Positions 45,811 to 55,625 of a DNA stretch of 58,142 nucleotides are shown in pieces; position 1 is the stretch's first letter; the number at the start of each line of letters is the position of its first letter. This stretch comes from Boothiomyces macroporosus (lineage: Eukaryota > Chytridiomycota > Chytridiomycetes > Rhizophydiales > Terramycetaceae). The notes under the pieces are model-generated. The model saw only the letters and a list, made by a program, of their open reading frames with translations, had not been told where the DNA came from and ran no database searches. Location of the stretch: assembly GCA_027604185.1 (NCBI GenBank), contig JADGKB010000092.1:1-58142 (forward strand). The letters are read 5' to 3'. Made by a program: the position numbers and the translations under genes.

Positions 45811-47142
45811 ATGAAGCAAGGAGGATTAGAAAGATTCATGACAATGCACGATGACCGTTCAACCAAAATAGCTCATGTATTTCTCATTAAAGGAAACAGC
45901 AGGGACTTGCTGGAAAAGTTGCCGAGGGCTTTTATGAATGTAGTCAACCGTCATCCTAAAATGCGAACGACAAGCATTTCGGGTTCATTTGAATTAAAAG
46001 CACTACCAAAATTGGATTTAACGAAAGCCCAAAAATTAGTGACAGTCGTCAAGGATGATTGGAGAGAACTGATCAGAACAGAGTGTGATGTTGCGTTCAA
46101 CAGACTAGATGAAATTCCATACAAGATCAATATTATAGTAGAAAATGAATCGGAAAGTAGATTAATTTTATGGTCCGATCACTATATGGCTGACGGCCAT
46201 TCCGGTTTAATCATTATGAATGATTTACTTACCAATATCAGAGATGAATGCATAGAAATGCCAGAGTTGCCAATTAAAAGATCAATATTTGATCATGTAG
46301 TGAAAAAGAATTGGTTCGTTTACAATATCAACAAATTGCTCTGCACAATATTGGAGAAACCAGTCTTGGCTGAAATGAAGGGCTACAAGAACAATTTGAA
46401 AATCAGCAGCAAATTACCGTCTGATCCACTAAAAGAATATGGAACAACGTATTCACATTTTGGTGAGGGAAAACCAGAAAATCTGCAAAAATCTATAGCG
46501 AAATGCAGAGAGGAAAAGACTACGTTGAATGCAGCAGCGATGGTGCTGGTATGTGCGACTATAGCAAAGACTGTTGGCAAGCAGGACAAAATCAAGCTAC
46601 AAATGGATATCGATTACAATATGCGCAATAAAGTAAAAGGATTGGATGAAAAAGACGTTGGATTCAATATTACAATTGGCTCATTAGAATCACTTAAAAA
46701 AGGATTAGATTTAAATCAAAATTTCTGGAAAGCAGCAAAGAAATTAAAAAAGGAATCCCTAACTGCAAACACATCGTTTTTAGCAAAGACGATCCAGACA
46801 TTTGTACATTTAAAATTCAACAAGTTGTCGAATATTACAATTCCACATGATCATGGCTGTATCAATGATGTCAATTTGTCCAATATTGGCAGGTATCCAT
46901 TTGAAAGAAAAGTGGGTGATTATTATCTAGACTCTTTCCATGTATTCAATACTATCCCTGGCTTAGGACCCTCGGTTATCCTTTATCTTTGCACGACTGA
47001 CCGTATTGCTTATTCAATGGCTTCAAAAGTGGAAGAATCCCAAGCGAAAATAGTTTTTGATACTTTTGTACTCCTTTTGGAAAGAATACATGAGATTGAA
47101 TCTCACTTTACTATTGCACAAGTGATTCAATTAATAAATTGA
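45811..47142 (+). CDS. AATase/condensation-like acyltransferase, copy 1
   Basis: The single-exon gene encodes 443 residues. The acyl-transfer active site HxxxDG is present in SDHYMADGHSG at about residue 128, and a second-half DVGFNITIGS block follows a central bridge. The pattern fits the CoA-dependent acyltransferase superfamily, closest in style to fungal alcohol acetyltransferases and PapA-type enzymes. The start GGLERFMTMHDDRSTKIAHVFLI is shared with the gene at 48164. No signal peptide. It probably esterifies an alcohol or small metabolite; donor and acceptor are unknown. Confidence 0.8.
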   Translation: MKQGGLERFMTMHDDRSTKIAHVFLIKGNSRDLLEKLPRAFMNVVNRHPKMRTTSISGSFELKALPKLDLTKAQKLVTVVKDDWRELIRTECDVAFNRLDEIPYKINIIVENESESRLILWSDHYMADGHSGLIIMNDLLTNIRDECIEMPELPIKRSIFDHVVKKNWFVYNINKLLCTILEKPVLAEMKGYKNNLKISSKLPSDPLKEYGTTYSHFGEGKPENLQKSIAKCREEKTTLNAAAMVLVCATIAKTVGKQDKIKLQMDIDYNMRNKVKGLDEKDVGFNITIGSLESLKKGLDLNQNFWKAAKKLKKESLTANTSFLAKTIQTFVHLKFNKLSNITIPHDHGCINDVNLSNIGRYPFERKVGDYYLDSFHVFNTIPGLGPSVILYLCTTDRIAYSMASKVEESQAKIVFDTFVLLLERIHEIESHFTIAQVIQLIN

Positions 47143-47234
47143 ATTTTTTTGATACGTGTCCCTCTAAAAAAAGCAATATTTTGATGGCTACCCAAAACAC
47201 ATTACTGGACCTAAACGAAATTAAAGCCTCTTTA

Positions 47235-47674
47235 TTAGTTGTGTTTGGCGGTAAAAGAGTTTTCAATATTTGCCATGAGTGCTTGAGCCATTTCAGCACC
47301 ACGAACAAAAGTATAATGTGGGAAATGCAATCCTGAAGCAGTAGTTGCAATCCAAACGGTGTGCTTGTTAACACAGCATAATCTACATTAGTATTATTTA
47401 CGTTTGCAAGCATCCACCATAGCCTGTTCCAATGGATTGAACTGAAGAGTATGGAATGATTCTCTTTTGTTGTCTGGTACAGCAACCGATGCAGCAGTGA
47501 CCTTTATTAATAAAACGTACCAGATTCACTGTCAATGCCAATTGACTGTGGTCTTACTTTAGTAGTGTAACGAGCAGTTACACAACAGCAACCAAGAAAT
47601 TTATCCTCAGCTACAAAATCTAGACTTTCTGCAGTAGTCATTTGTGGTTGAACTTTGATTTGATTAGTATTCAT
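47235..47674 (-). CDS. Small spliced gene, unknown product
   Basis: The likeliest model is 47674-47521, 47501-47402 and 47382-47235, with two 19-nt introns that have good ends (GTACGT..ATTAATAAAG and GTAAAT..CTAATGTAG). It gives 133 residues ending ENSFTAKHN. Exon 1 reads MTTAESLDFVAEDKFLGCCCVTARYTT and exon 3 HTVWIATTASGLHFPHYTFVRGAEMAQALM. The exon 2 frame is oddly Cys-rich, and another frame there looks more protein-like, so a frame error or different splicing is possible. I recognise no family. It lies between two acyltransferase paralogues. Confidence 0.45.
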
Positions 47675-48163
47675 TGGACTGAATAATTTCTGCAAACTTG
47701 GACGCGTTTTTATGCGACAATGTTTGTTTATATGCAATAGCAAGACGAAATAGAATACATCACCATCATGTGCTAGACTATAGAGATGTTCCGAGTGGCA
47801 TTTTATCGAGGTTAATCACCAATAATATTCGGTATATTTTCATTCGGCTCTGTACTGGATTAGTATTTACTTTTGCCGCCAGAGTTTATCTCCACTTGTT
47901 CGCGATTCAATTTCAAGTTTTGCTTTGGCAGAGGAATGTTCAAGTTAATATCATGATAAGGGGGAATCTGAGCCTATTCGGAATGATAGCGTAATTCCCT
48001 TGGTTCGAAATAGAGGCATAATGATACCTGCCTCTTTTTATTACACTTGAAATTAGCTTTGTCGGTACAACTCCGGTAATACTGTTCCGAGAAAAGCAAT
48101 TGGTAATTTCAAGGGTGTCACAGCCCCAGCACACATAAAAAAGCTTTGTACAATTTAAAAAGC
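47675..48163. other. intergenic region upstream of acyltransferase copy 2
   Basis: No gene is supported. A 98-codon plus-strand frame (47698-47994) lacks an ATG start and any domain sign. Confidence 0.5.
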
Positions 48164-49513
48164 ATGAAGGAAAACGAATTCAGATTAGAAGGCCTTGAAA
48201 GATTTGTTACTATCAATGATGACCGCTCGGTGAAAATTGCACATATATCTGTCCTATATGGCAATCCTTATCATCTTGCTCAACTACTGCCAAAGGCATT
48301 CATGAATGTAATTAACAAGCATCCAAAAATGCGTACTATCGCTTATCCTCATTCCACCAAGGTGTACACTCGAGACTGCCTGGACTATGCAGAGGCTGGA
48401 AAGTTGGTTGCGACAGTCGATATGGACGATTGGCAAGACTATGTCTTGCAAGAATGCGAAGCTCCGTTTCAAAGAACTCGGGAAATCCCATTCAAACTAT
48501 CCTTAGTTATTCAGAGTGAAAAGCAGTCCACTTTGATTTTGTTTTCGGATCATTACATGTCTGATGGCCACTCTGGGTTGATTATCTTGAACGATATACT
48601 TGAAAATATTAGGGACGAGTGTATTCCATTATATGAATTGAAGCGAACAAGATCATTCTTTTCGTCAGCATTCAGTAACTTTACTAGCAAGCTGTTGGAC
48701 AACAAACTCGTTGATTACGCAATCTCTGGTCTCGCAATGAAAACTTTTACTAGTTTCAAGTCCTGTCTGCCATTAATTAGCGAAAATGATGTCAATGTGG
48801 ATAAAGTTGTTCCAAAATCGTTTGGATATTTTGAATCAGGATCATTTGAAAATCTTCAGCAAGCGTTAAATAGATGCAGGCAAGAAGAAACCACATTGAA
48901 TGCGGCCGTAATGATCCTTTTGGCAATTGCTGCTGGTAAGATATCAAATCAAAAGGAAGTAATTCAATTGGCTTTTGATATTGATTACAACATGAGAGGC
49001 AAGGTAGAAGGTATTACAAAAGAGGATGTCGGATTCAATGTGGCTATTGGTAGTCTGGAATCGTTTTTAAAAGGGCTGGATGTGAACGAAAAGTTCTGGG
49101 ATGCTGCCAAGCGATTACGAAAAGAATCACTGATTGCAGACAAGAGTCTATCACAAAAACTAAATCAAGTCTATTCTCACCGCAACCTTCACTCTCTCAA
49201 GACTGTACCTACACCAAACGATAGATGCTGCATCAATGACTTGAACCTGTCAAACATTGGACGGTATCCTTTTGAAACTGTAGTAGGAAACTACAAAATC
49301 AAGAATATCTGGGTGTATAATAACATGCCTTACCTTGGACCAGCATTCACATTTTTCCTTACATCTACCGAGAACATCAACTATTCATGTGTCTCAAGGG
49401 TAGAAAATACAAGTGGCAAAAAGTTGTTTGATTATGCAGTCAGTCTGGTTGAAAATATTCATACGCTTGATTCGGAAATAACTGTAAAGCAAGTCTTGGG
49501 GCGACTAGAATAA
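48164..49513 (+). CDS. AATase/condensation-like acyltransferase, copy 2
   Basis: I chose the ATG at 48164 (449 residues, MKENEFRLEGLERF) because the frame before it starts at a non-ATG codon. The architecture equals that of copy 1: SDHYMSDGHSGLIILND carries HxxxDG, followed by FDIDYNMRGKVEG, DVGFNVAIGSLES and INDLNLSNIGRYPFE, all closely matched in copy 1. The pair therefore arose by local duplication and has since diverged widely. Role as for copy 1: a cytosolic acyl-CoA-dependent transferase of unknown substrate. Confidence 0.8.
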   Translation: MKENEFRLEGLERFVTINDDRSVKIAHISVLYGNPYHLAQLLPKAFMNVINKHPKMRTIAYPHSTKVYTRDCLDYAEAGKLVATVDMDDWQDYVLQECEAPFQRTREIPFKLSLVIQSEKQSTLILFSDHYMSDGHSGLIILNDILENIRDECIPLYELKRTRSFFSSAFSNFTSKLLDNKLVDYAISGLAMKTFTSFKSCLPLISENDVNVDKVVPKSFGYFESGSFENLQQALNRCRQEETTLNAAVMILLAIAAGKISNQKEVIQLAFDIDYNMRGKVEGITKEDVGFNVAIGSLESFLKGLDVNEKFWDAAKRLRKESLIADKSLSQKLNQVYSHRNLHSLKTVPTPNDRCCINDLNLSNIGRYPFETVVGNYKIKNIWVYNNMPYLGPAFTFFLTSTENINYSCVSRVENTSGKKLFDYAVSLVENIHTLDSEITVKQVLGRLE

Positions 49514-49756
49514 AATGAGTTGTACTTTCTAATTGAATTAGCCTGTAAGTATGAAAGTTGTTGAAAATCAGACAAAATCAGAATATTTCATTGAAGCGTT
49601 AATCACCAAGGCAATTTGAAGCAAATCTTACACCCAACTAGTATTCCATCCTAATCTCATAATTGGAATCTTCGATAACACATTCAAATGATTAAGCATT
49701 CGATTATTCAAACACTCAAGATGTTGGTACAATGTATTCACCTTATCTTCATTTAT

Positions 49757-50308
49757 TTAGTCGAAAGATTGAACCAGATTCAACAGCTGAACAGTTTCTC
49801 CCGTACACTGATCCACAGCAACATGCACCTGATCATTACCTTTTTCTAATTTAAAAGATAGTGTTGGGACGAGACCTTTACCTGTGTCAACATACGATTC
49901 TTTCGTATCTCCTACTAATCTCATTCCAAGTTGCGATTCTAATTCTGATACCAATCCATTCTGGAATTTCAAACAAGAAGTCACATTCTGCTTCCCTTGG
50001 AAATTGTATGAATAAGCTATAACGTTTTTTGATTTTGTGAGTTGGATATTTGCTGAATGGTTTTCAACAGTGCGTCCGTCCACTACATGCGAATAATAAA
50101 TATGCTTGATTTTGTCTTCATAGGATGAAGATTCTACTAATTCCGATTTCGGTACCTGGAGTTCAGTAGCCATGAATGATATTGGGTCTGATGTGATCGC
50201 ATTTGTATCTGTGATAAAAGTGGTTGGAGGCGAATATATTTTTTGGTGGTATTTCTTTGGTTGATCAATCAGTCCATCAACAGTTGTCATCAAGAATAGC
50301 AGTTGCAT
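49757..50308 (-). CDS. Secreted FTP-domain protein without a peptidase domain
   Basis: I chose the ATG at 50308 (MQLLFLMTTVDG), which gives a plausible but short signal peptide and 183 residues. The central part is a fungalysin/thermolysin propeptide (FTP) domain: HIYYSHVVDGRTVENHSANIQLTKSKNVIAYSYNFQG. A PepSY-like second half follows (LSFKLEKGNDQVHVAVDQCTGETVQLLNLV). In M36 fungalysins these regions chaperone and inhibit a downstream metallopeptidase with HEXXH, but here the frame stops and no HEXXH is found between 49514 and 49757. It could be a truncated gene or a free-standing peptidase inhibitor. Confidence 0.7.
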   Translation of the reverse strand: MQLLFLMTTVDGLIDQPKKYHQKIYSPPTTFITDTNAITSDPISFMATELQVPKSELVESSSYEDKIKHIYYSHVVDGRTVENHSANIQLTKSKNVIAYSYNFQGKQNVTSCLKFQNGLVSELESQLGMRLVGDTKESYVDTGKGLVPTLSFKLEKGNDQVHVAVDQCTGETVQLLNLVQSFD

Positions 50309-50999
50309 GGATTTTGTTAAACTTTCCTGCGCCACTTTCGAACAAGTGGATTAAAATTTAGCTATCCATGTATATGAAAGAGTACAGTATTGTGATAGTA
50401 CACGGTACAACTGCTGGCACTATTTGATAAAGTGATTGTTTTCACCAGACATCATAAGCAAGAACACTCATAATCAAAATACTCATAGGCAAGAATACTC
50501 ATAGGCAAGTATATTTCGTTTTCTTAATGAAAAAATTTCCCATTGTGGATTTGGGCTGACTTCATTGTGCACGTCCATTTACTCAGGGTCTTGTCATTAT
50601 GACCGAGTCCTCATTGGTCATTATTACCTTGAAAGTCTATACTAGAAGCCCCAATCATTCACATTAGCTTAATAGTTCTAAATTATTGTTATTCAACGTT
50701 CCCTCTTTAATATTAGAATTTTGTCTACCGCAAAGTGTAAGTTGGGCACCAACATGAAAATTTTTTGTTGTGATGGTTGTGAATGAATGTACAGACAATC
50801 AATTTGGAGCCCAGGCATACATAGAAAGTAAGGACGAAATACCATTGTTTTCCAACATGTAATTGTATTGCCATTACCAATATTGAATATGTCATTTTTG
50901 CGCCATCATGGTGGCGAGTGTTTTTGGGGGTATGAGCCAATACCTTACGAAATGTAGCCCGACAGGTTAAAAGCCATCAACGTCTGAAACTAGTTGAAG
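50309..50999. other. intergenic region with short direct repeats
   Basis: No gene is supported. Around 50460-50510 a short unit containing ACTCATAGGCAAG and close variants occurs three times. The region separates two divergently transcribed secretory genes. Confidence 0.5.
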
Positions 51000-52373
51000 A
51001 TGAAAGTTTCTAGTATATCCACTTTCATACTAATTGCAGCTACAGTAGCGAATAATACCAAAGTAAACAAACGTCAAACTGGATTACGAATTGATACAAA
51101 CTCTAAAAATCCTTTGCTGAAAAGACAAGACGGACCTCCTTCTCCTGGAGGGCCTCCTTCTCCTGGAGGACCTCCTTCTCCTGGAGCTAATGGCAATGGA
51201 CCAGATGGAAATGGTCCTCCAGGTCAGCAAGATGATCAAGACCCTCCCTCTCCAGGTGGTCCACCATCTCCTGGGGCGAATGGCAATGGTCCAGATGGAA
51301 ACGGTCCTCCTGGTCAACTAAAAAAGAACCCTCCACCACCTCCACCTCCTCCACCGAAATCGCAACCTGTTCAGAAATCTCAACCTCCTCCGCCGCCAAA
51401 GGTGAACAAACCCCCACCACCACCAAAGGTGAACAAACCTCCTCCAAAAGCAAATGATCCTCCTCCACCACTGGTAACCACCACCCTTGATATTGCCACG
51501 GTGAACACACTCCCAACTGTTGTGCCAATCATCAACACCGTCTCTACAGACAATGTACCAATCATCAATACTTCTACCGACAACACACCTGTGGTTATAA
51601 AGACAGACAATACAAACAGCACTCCAGATAATCAAACTGGAAATGTAAATAATCAAAATGCAAATACTATTCCTCAACCTGCCAACCAAGGACCGTCGAT
51701 AAACACACCTGCAAGTAATCAAAATACTCCAAGCAAACAACCATCTGCTGCAGGAACTCCTGCGGCCACTTCAATTCCAGATAGTGCTAGTAGCACAAAA
51801 GCCAATTTCGCTAATCCCTTTGTTATTGTTGGCGCTACATTCGGCGCGCTAGCCTTGATTATCGTTGGTCTATACTTTGGAAGACCAAAACAAAAAGCAA
51901 AAAGCTCTATATACGATGTAACCGACAGCCATACCGAGATATTCTCCAAGCATGACTCTTTTGTTGAAGATCTTCCACCTTTGCAAGAGCTGGTGGTTGA
52001 AGAGCCAGTGATACCTGAAGAAATATCAAATGTGCTTGGCAGCAACATCAGAATTCCTGATCAAGCCTGTCCAAGATTTGGGTATGCTGGTTCTGTTCAT
52101 CTCAGCGAAATGATGGATAGTAATAGAGGGAGTCTTGGCACAATGTCTGCTGTCAGTGACCTACCGTTCCCTGCATATATCAATGTAGATGATGTTGGAC
52201 AGCGTCTAAGTAGTGTTGCTACCAGCAAATCAGGTGTACCAAGCTCACTTCCATTCACAGCATACATTGATTTGGATCAGGTCGGTCAAGTCCCAGATAC
52301 TCCTTCCACTGACTATGGAAAACGAGCCACCACCCTCTCAGTCATTCCCGAGACTATTCCAGAAGAACTTTAA
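51000..52373 (+). CDS. Proline-rich single-pass surface protein 1
   Basis: I start at the ATG at 51000 (457 residues). A signal peptide (MKVSSISTFILIAATVA) is followed by KR sites fitting Kex2 cleavage. The ectodomain has GGPPSPG and GANGNGPDGNGPPGQ repeats, then a PPPPPP tract, then a Thr/Asn/Ser-rich stalk suited to O-glycosylation. One membrane segment (VIVGATFGALALIIVGLYFG) and a ~170-residue cytosolic tail follow; the tail contains KHDSFVEDLPPL and duplicated PF(P/T)AYI(N/D)-type motifs. Layout resembles wall-stress sensors or mucins. It has a neighbouring paralogue with the same KHDSFVE motif. Confidence 0.75.
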   Translation: MKVSSISTFILIAATVANNTKVNKRQTGLRIDTNSKNPLLKRQDGPPSPGGPPSPGGPPSPGANGNGPDGNGPPGQQDDQDPPSPGGPPSPGANGNGPDGNGPPGQLKKNPPPPPPPPPKSQPVQKSQPPPPPKVNKPPPPPKVNKPPPKANDPPPPLVTTTLDIATVNTLPTVVPIINTVSTDNVPIINTSTDNTPVVIKTDNTNSTPDNQTGNVNNQNANTIPQPANQGPSINTPASNQNTPSKQPSAAGTPAATSIPDSASSTKANFANPFVIVGATFGALALIIVGLYFGRPKQKAKSSIYDVTDSHTEIFSKHDSFVEDLPPLQELVVEEPVIPEEISNVLGSNIRIPDQACPRFGYAGSVHLSEMMDSNRGSLGTMSAVSDLPFPAYINVDDVGQRLSSVATSKSGVPSSLPFTAYIDLDQVGQVPDTPSTDYGKRATTLSVIPETIPEEL

Positions 52374-52650
52374 AGAATAAAGCAAAACCTCTAATTTTAA
52401 ACTTTATCGATGGTAATTAGTTTCTGCATTGTTTTGGAAATCTTGATTGAGCGCAGGCACTTTTTTCCAGATGGCTTAATAAAGTGATGACCAAGAATGA
52501 ATAACCATAATCAATTAATCTGGTTTGCGGAAGACCATTTCCGGTTTCATGGGGGTAAACCAGTGCATAGAGGGGATCGAGATGTTGAGCCATCAAGCTC
52601 TTTCAAGCCTGTTCCATACTTAAATCAAGGAAAATTAAAGCCGCCAAATT

Positions 52651-53529
52651 ATGAAAATAGCAAATGTGTCAACAGCATTATTAATTGCTTCTGGGTTATC
52701 TAAAACACCTAATAAAAGGAGCGTGGGGCTAAGTATTCGAACAGACACGATTCAGCCTTCTTTACCTTTGAAAGATTCGCCAAAGACAAATTTGGATTTA
52801 TTGCAATCAACCGCTGGAAATGAGGTTGATGACCATCATGATCTGCATTCATTTGAAATTCCAAATCCACAGTTGGAGGAGTCAAACTCTGATGACATTG
52901 AAGAACACGGAAATGGAGCTGTTCCACAAATTCCAAGGGCTATACCTAATTTACCACCAATTTCAACCCCGACTGCCAAAGTAATATTCGTCCCTGCAAA
53001 TATTCCAATAGTGACTACATTGCTTACTCCAACTTCATCCCCACTGCCTTCATTGCTCCCGCCACCAATGAATTCACAAAATGCTATAAAAGAAACTCCT
53101 ACAAAAGCTGTTCCTATTGCAGTACCACAAGTCACGACAGTCAAAGAAAAGCCAGCACCAAGCAGACTCCCAGAAGGCAGAATCACTGTGCCCTCGAATG
53201 GTCAAGCCAAACCACCAGCACAAAATGATGAAGAAGGTTTACACGATGAAAGGGAGGAAAAGATCCAAACTACACCATCAGGAACTCAAGTAATTTCTAA
53301 ATCTGAAGAAAATGAAGCTGCACATAGTTCCAGCCAATCCAACTCAACCAGTCATAGCGTAAGCCCACTTTTAATTGTTGGGTGTTCAATCGGTGCTTTA
53401 TTTGTAGTAGTTGGTGCTCTAGTCGCAAGAAACAAAGTAAAACGTACTGAAATAATACCGGTAGAACCTCCAGTGTCTAAACATGATTCTTTTGTTGAAG
53501 TTGTATCAGAAAATGGTGATGTAATGTGA
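52651..53529 (+). CDS. Proline-rich single-pass surface protein 2
   Basis: The protein is 292 residues. A short N-terminal signal (MKIANVSTALLIASGLS) is followed by KR, a Pro/Ser/Thr-rich ectodomain of about 230 residues, one membrane helix (LLIVGCSIGALFVVVGALVA) and a short cytosolic tail containing SKHDSFVEVV. Tail motif, signal type and KR site match the upstream gene, so the two are diverged paralogues in tandem, but this one lacks the poly-Pro tract and the long tail. The gene ends 10 bp from the convergent LrgB-like gene. Confidence 0.72.
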   Translation: MKIANVSTALLIASGLSKTPNKRSVGLSIRTDTIQPSLPLKDSPKTNLDLLQSTAGNEVDDHHDLHSFEIPNPQLEESNSDDIEEHGNGAVPQIPRAIPNLPPISTPTAKVIFVPANIPIVTTLLTPTSSPLPSLLPPPMNSQNAIKETPTKAVPIAVPQVTTVKEKPAPSRLPEGRITVPSNGQAKPPAQNDEEGLHDEREEKIQTTPSGTQVISKSEENEAAHSSSQSNSTSHSVSPLLIVGCSIGALFVVVGALVARNKVKRTEIIPVEPPVSKHDSFVEVVSENGDVM

Positions 53530-53539
53530 ATAAACGTTT

Positions 53540-55024
53540 TCAATTCCCGAGTATAGTAGTTATTAGTGTTTGTATTGGCGGTATTGCAATTAAACAACTT
53601 GAAAACACTGCCATAAGAATTAAACTGATTGAACTAAACGGTGCGCTATCAGGATCTAAACTGAGCAAACTAGCAGTCCCAATTACATGCGAGCTACACG
53701 CTAATGAAAGCCCTAACTCTAACCCACTTTTCAATCTAAATAACTTCCAAATCATTGACCCAACTATTCCTGCAAATATACTAGCCGCACCAGCAATTCC
53801 AAGGTTCCCATCAATAACTTTAGTATTTAGAATGGCTATCGGTGTAGTCACGGCTCTAAATACTAATCCTGATGATACAAGGAAGGGTAGGCTGACTGCT
53901 TTACACACTAAACTGGTAATAACCATTGAAAAGAATGAAATTGACAAACACGTGAATAGTATTTGAACTGGATTCTTTACAATTATATCCATCCTGGACA
54001 ATACTGGAAATACAAGACAGATTACAGTTACATTTAGCAAGTAGCCATAAAAATCACCAACTTTTCCTGATGGATTTGTAAATGTAAATGCAGTTCCAGA
54101 ATTCAACAAACCAATTGAATCATAAAAAGCCTTGTTTGTCATTAATCCAATTAGATATATCCATAGCATTTCCAGCAGCGTACCAACAAGGATAGGATTA
54201 ATTGCGAGTGATATATGGATTCCATACATAGTATTGATTTTATACTGAAGCAATCTACTAATGTAAAACATCAGAACTAGACTAAAAAACAAGTTAATTT
54301 GGATTGATATTGATTTGTAGTTCTCGTTTTGTACTGGGATAGATATCAACACTGAAATGAATGAAATGATAAAGATTGTTAGAGATATTATTTCGTAGAT
54401 TGTAAATGGGACTCCAACCGTTGTTTCTTTTCCTTCCTCAATAGCCACCTGAACTTGCGTTTCTTGATTGGAACCGTTTTCAACTAATAAAACCCTTGTA
54501 TCGGTATCTTTTGCCGGCTCTTCCGTATCCATAATACTCTGTGTCTGATCATTGCTTTGTGATTGATACTGCAAATCGACAAGCTCCACGCTTTCCCCTC
54601 TTGGTAATCTTTTACCAAACAAATAGTCCGTAATCCGAAATAAAAGCGCTGCAGTTAATGTATTTACAGGCACTCCAATAATCAAAACCAGCAAAGTCTT
54701 TAAAGTTTCCATTCCAGTCATTACGGAAATTGTCTTGATTATTGGCACTATTTGTGGGATAAAGAACATTGCAAAGTAAGACAGCAAAATATCAGTGCAC
54801 GGCTCCATTATTGTTTTTATCAGTTCAAATTGTTTTGGTTTGTGTATTTTGATGGGGTACAATATTCCCACCAGGATAATTACGTTGAGGATTGAGCTGG
54901 ATAATTTGATGCTTGATATCAGTAGAACATATCTGAATAGTTCATATAGTCCACAGTATATTAGAAATCCCACTGGTAAATGCCATTTCATCCGGCCGAG
55001 GTAAAAATTTAAAATCAAAATCAT
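53540..55024 (-). CDS. LrgA/LrgB-type membrane protein (PLGG1-like)
   Basis: The protein is 494 residues and intronless. Its N-terminal half has four to five membrane helices (LrgA-like), a central acidic cytosolic loop follows, and the C-terminal half is LrgB-like: FRAVTTPIAI, GIAGAASIFAGIVGSMIW, ACSSHVIGTASLL. The LrgA-LrgB fusion layout is that of plant PLGG1, a plastid glycolate/glycerate transporter, and of related fungal proteins of unclear role; bacterial LrgA/LrgB are holin-like. A small organic-acid transporter is the most plausible role. It starts 13 bp after the Fcf2 stop on the same strand. Confidence 0.82.
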   Translation of the reverse strand: MILILNFYLGRMKWHLPVGFLIYCGLYELFRYVLLISSIKLSSSILNVIILVGILYPIKIHKPKQFELIKTIMEPCTDILLSYFAMFFIPQIVPIIKTISVMTGMETLKTLLVLIIGVPVNTLTAALLFRITDYLFGKRLPRGESVELVDLQYQSQSNDQTQSIMDTEEPAKDTDTRVLLVENGSNQETQVQVAIEEGKETTVGVPFTIYEIISLTIFIISFISVLISIPVQNENYKSISIQINLFFSLVLMFYISRLLQYKINTMYGIHISLAINPILVGTLLEMLWIYLIGLMTNKAFYDSIGLLNSGTAFTFTNPSGKVGDFYGYLLNVTVICLVFPVLSRMDIIVKNPVQILFTCLSISFFSMVITSLVCKAVSLPFLVSSGLVFRAVTTPIAILNTKVIDGNLGIAGAASIFAGIVGSMIWKLFRLKSGLELGLSLACSSHVIGTASLLSLDPDSAPFSSISLILMAVFSSCLIAIPPIQTLITTILGN

Positions 55025-55037
55025 GTGAAAATTTAGT

Positions 55038-55625
55038 TTATTTCCTCTTCTTTTTCCATCCTTTTCTGGTTACAAAGTTACGCTTGGCTTCTACTTCCAT
55101 CACTTTGCGCTTCATGTAGTCTCTAGTCTTTGTGTCGCTGAGCAATTCTTCAACAATGGTTTGCTTGCGCTCTTTTCTGGTTAGCCTGTCGCGGTAATCA
55201 GTAGAGTCTCCTACAATAGTTCCCATTTGAAAGAATTTCGGTATTGTTTTGACTGTATCTCTTTTGTAATGTCTCTTTGGGTCTAGCGCGGCTCTGTTTT
55301 TGATTATATGCAAATCCCTTTTCACTTCGTCTGTCAATGGAGTGCTAGTCATATCAAACCATCCTTTTCCAGCAGTTTCCTTCTTTATTTCTTTAGGCTG
55401 CAGCTCTTGCGGAATGTATACTTGCTTGGTTTCTGGGGGTAACTCAATGCTATTCACCAATTTTACTGGCTGGAATTTCTTTGCTGGATCATTAGGAAAC
55501 AGCTTTGTCTTTTCCGCTTGTAGTGTGGGTAAAACAGTTTCCCTTCTTTCATTGAATTTCAATTCCTTTCTTTCCTTCAAATTGGCAATTGATTTTTCCA
55601 ATAACTGTTGCAGCTCGTCTTGCAT
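55038..55625 (-). CDS. Fcf2-like pre-rRNA processing factor
   Basis: I start at the ATG at 55625 (MQDELQQLLEK), giving 195 residues. After an N-terminal coiled coil comes the Fcf2 domain: GKGWFDMTSTPLTDEVKRDLHIIKNRAALDPKRHYKRD, then IPKFFQMGTIVGDSTDYRDRLTRKERKQTIVEELL. It ends in a basic KGWKKKRK tail. Fcf2 is a nucleolar protein needed for early 18S rRNA processing in the small-subunit processome. The LrgB-like gene starts only 13 bp downstream. Confidence 0.93.
   Translation of the reverse strand: MQDELQQLLEKSIANLKERKELKFNERRETVLPTLQAEKTKLFPNDPAKKFQPVKLVNSIELPPETKQVYIPQELQPKEIKKETAGKGWFDMTSTPLTDEVKRDLHIIKNRAALDPKRHYKRDTVKTIPKFFQMGTIVGDSTDYRDRLTRKERKQTIVEELLSDTKTRDYMKRKVMEVEAKRNFVTRKGWKKKRK

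Noticed and set aside
47698..47994. 98-codon plus-strand open frame
   Set aside because: Non-ATG start, unusual composition and overlap with the promoter region of the next gene; no domain features.
51084..51740. Long antisense frames opposite the first Pro-rich protein
   Set aside because: Low-complexity Arg/Trp/Gly-rich translations are the mirror of Pro-rich codons on the coding strand.
53540..55024. Reading the LrgA/LrgB-like protein as a toxin-like holin
   Set aside because: The fused architecture and fungal or plant relatives point to a transporter; nothing suggests a lysis or toxin-antitoxin role.
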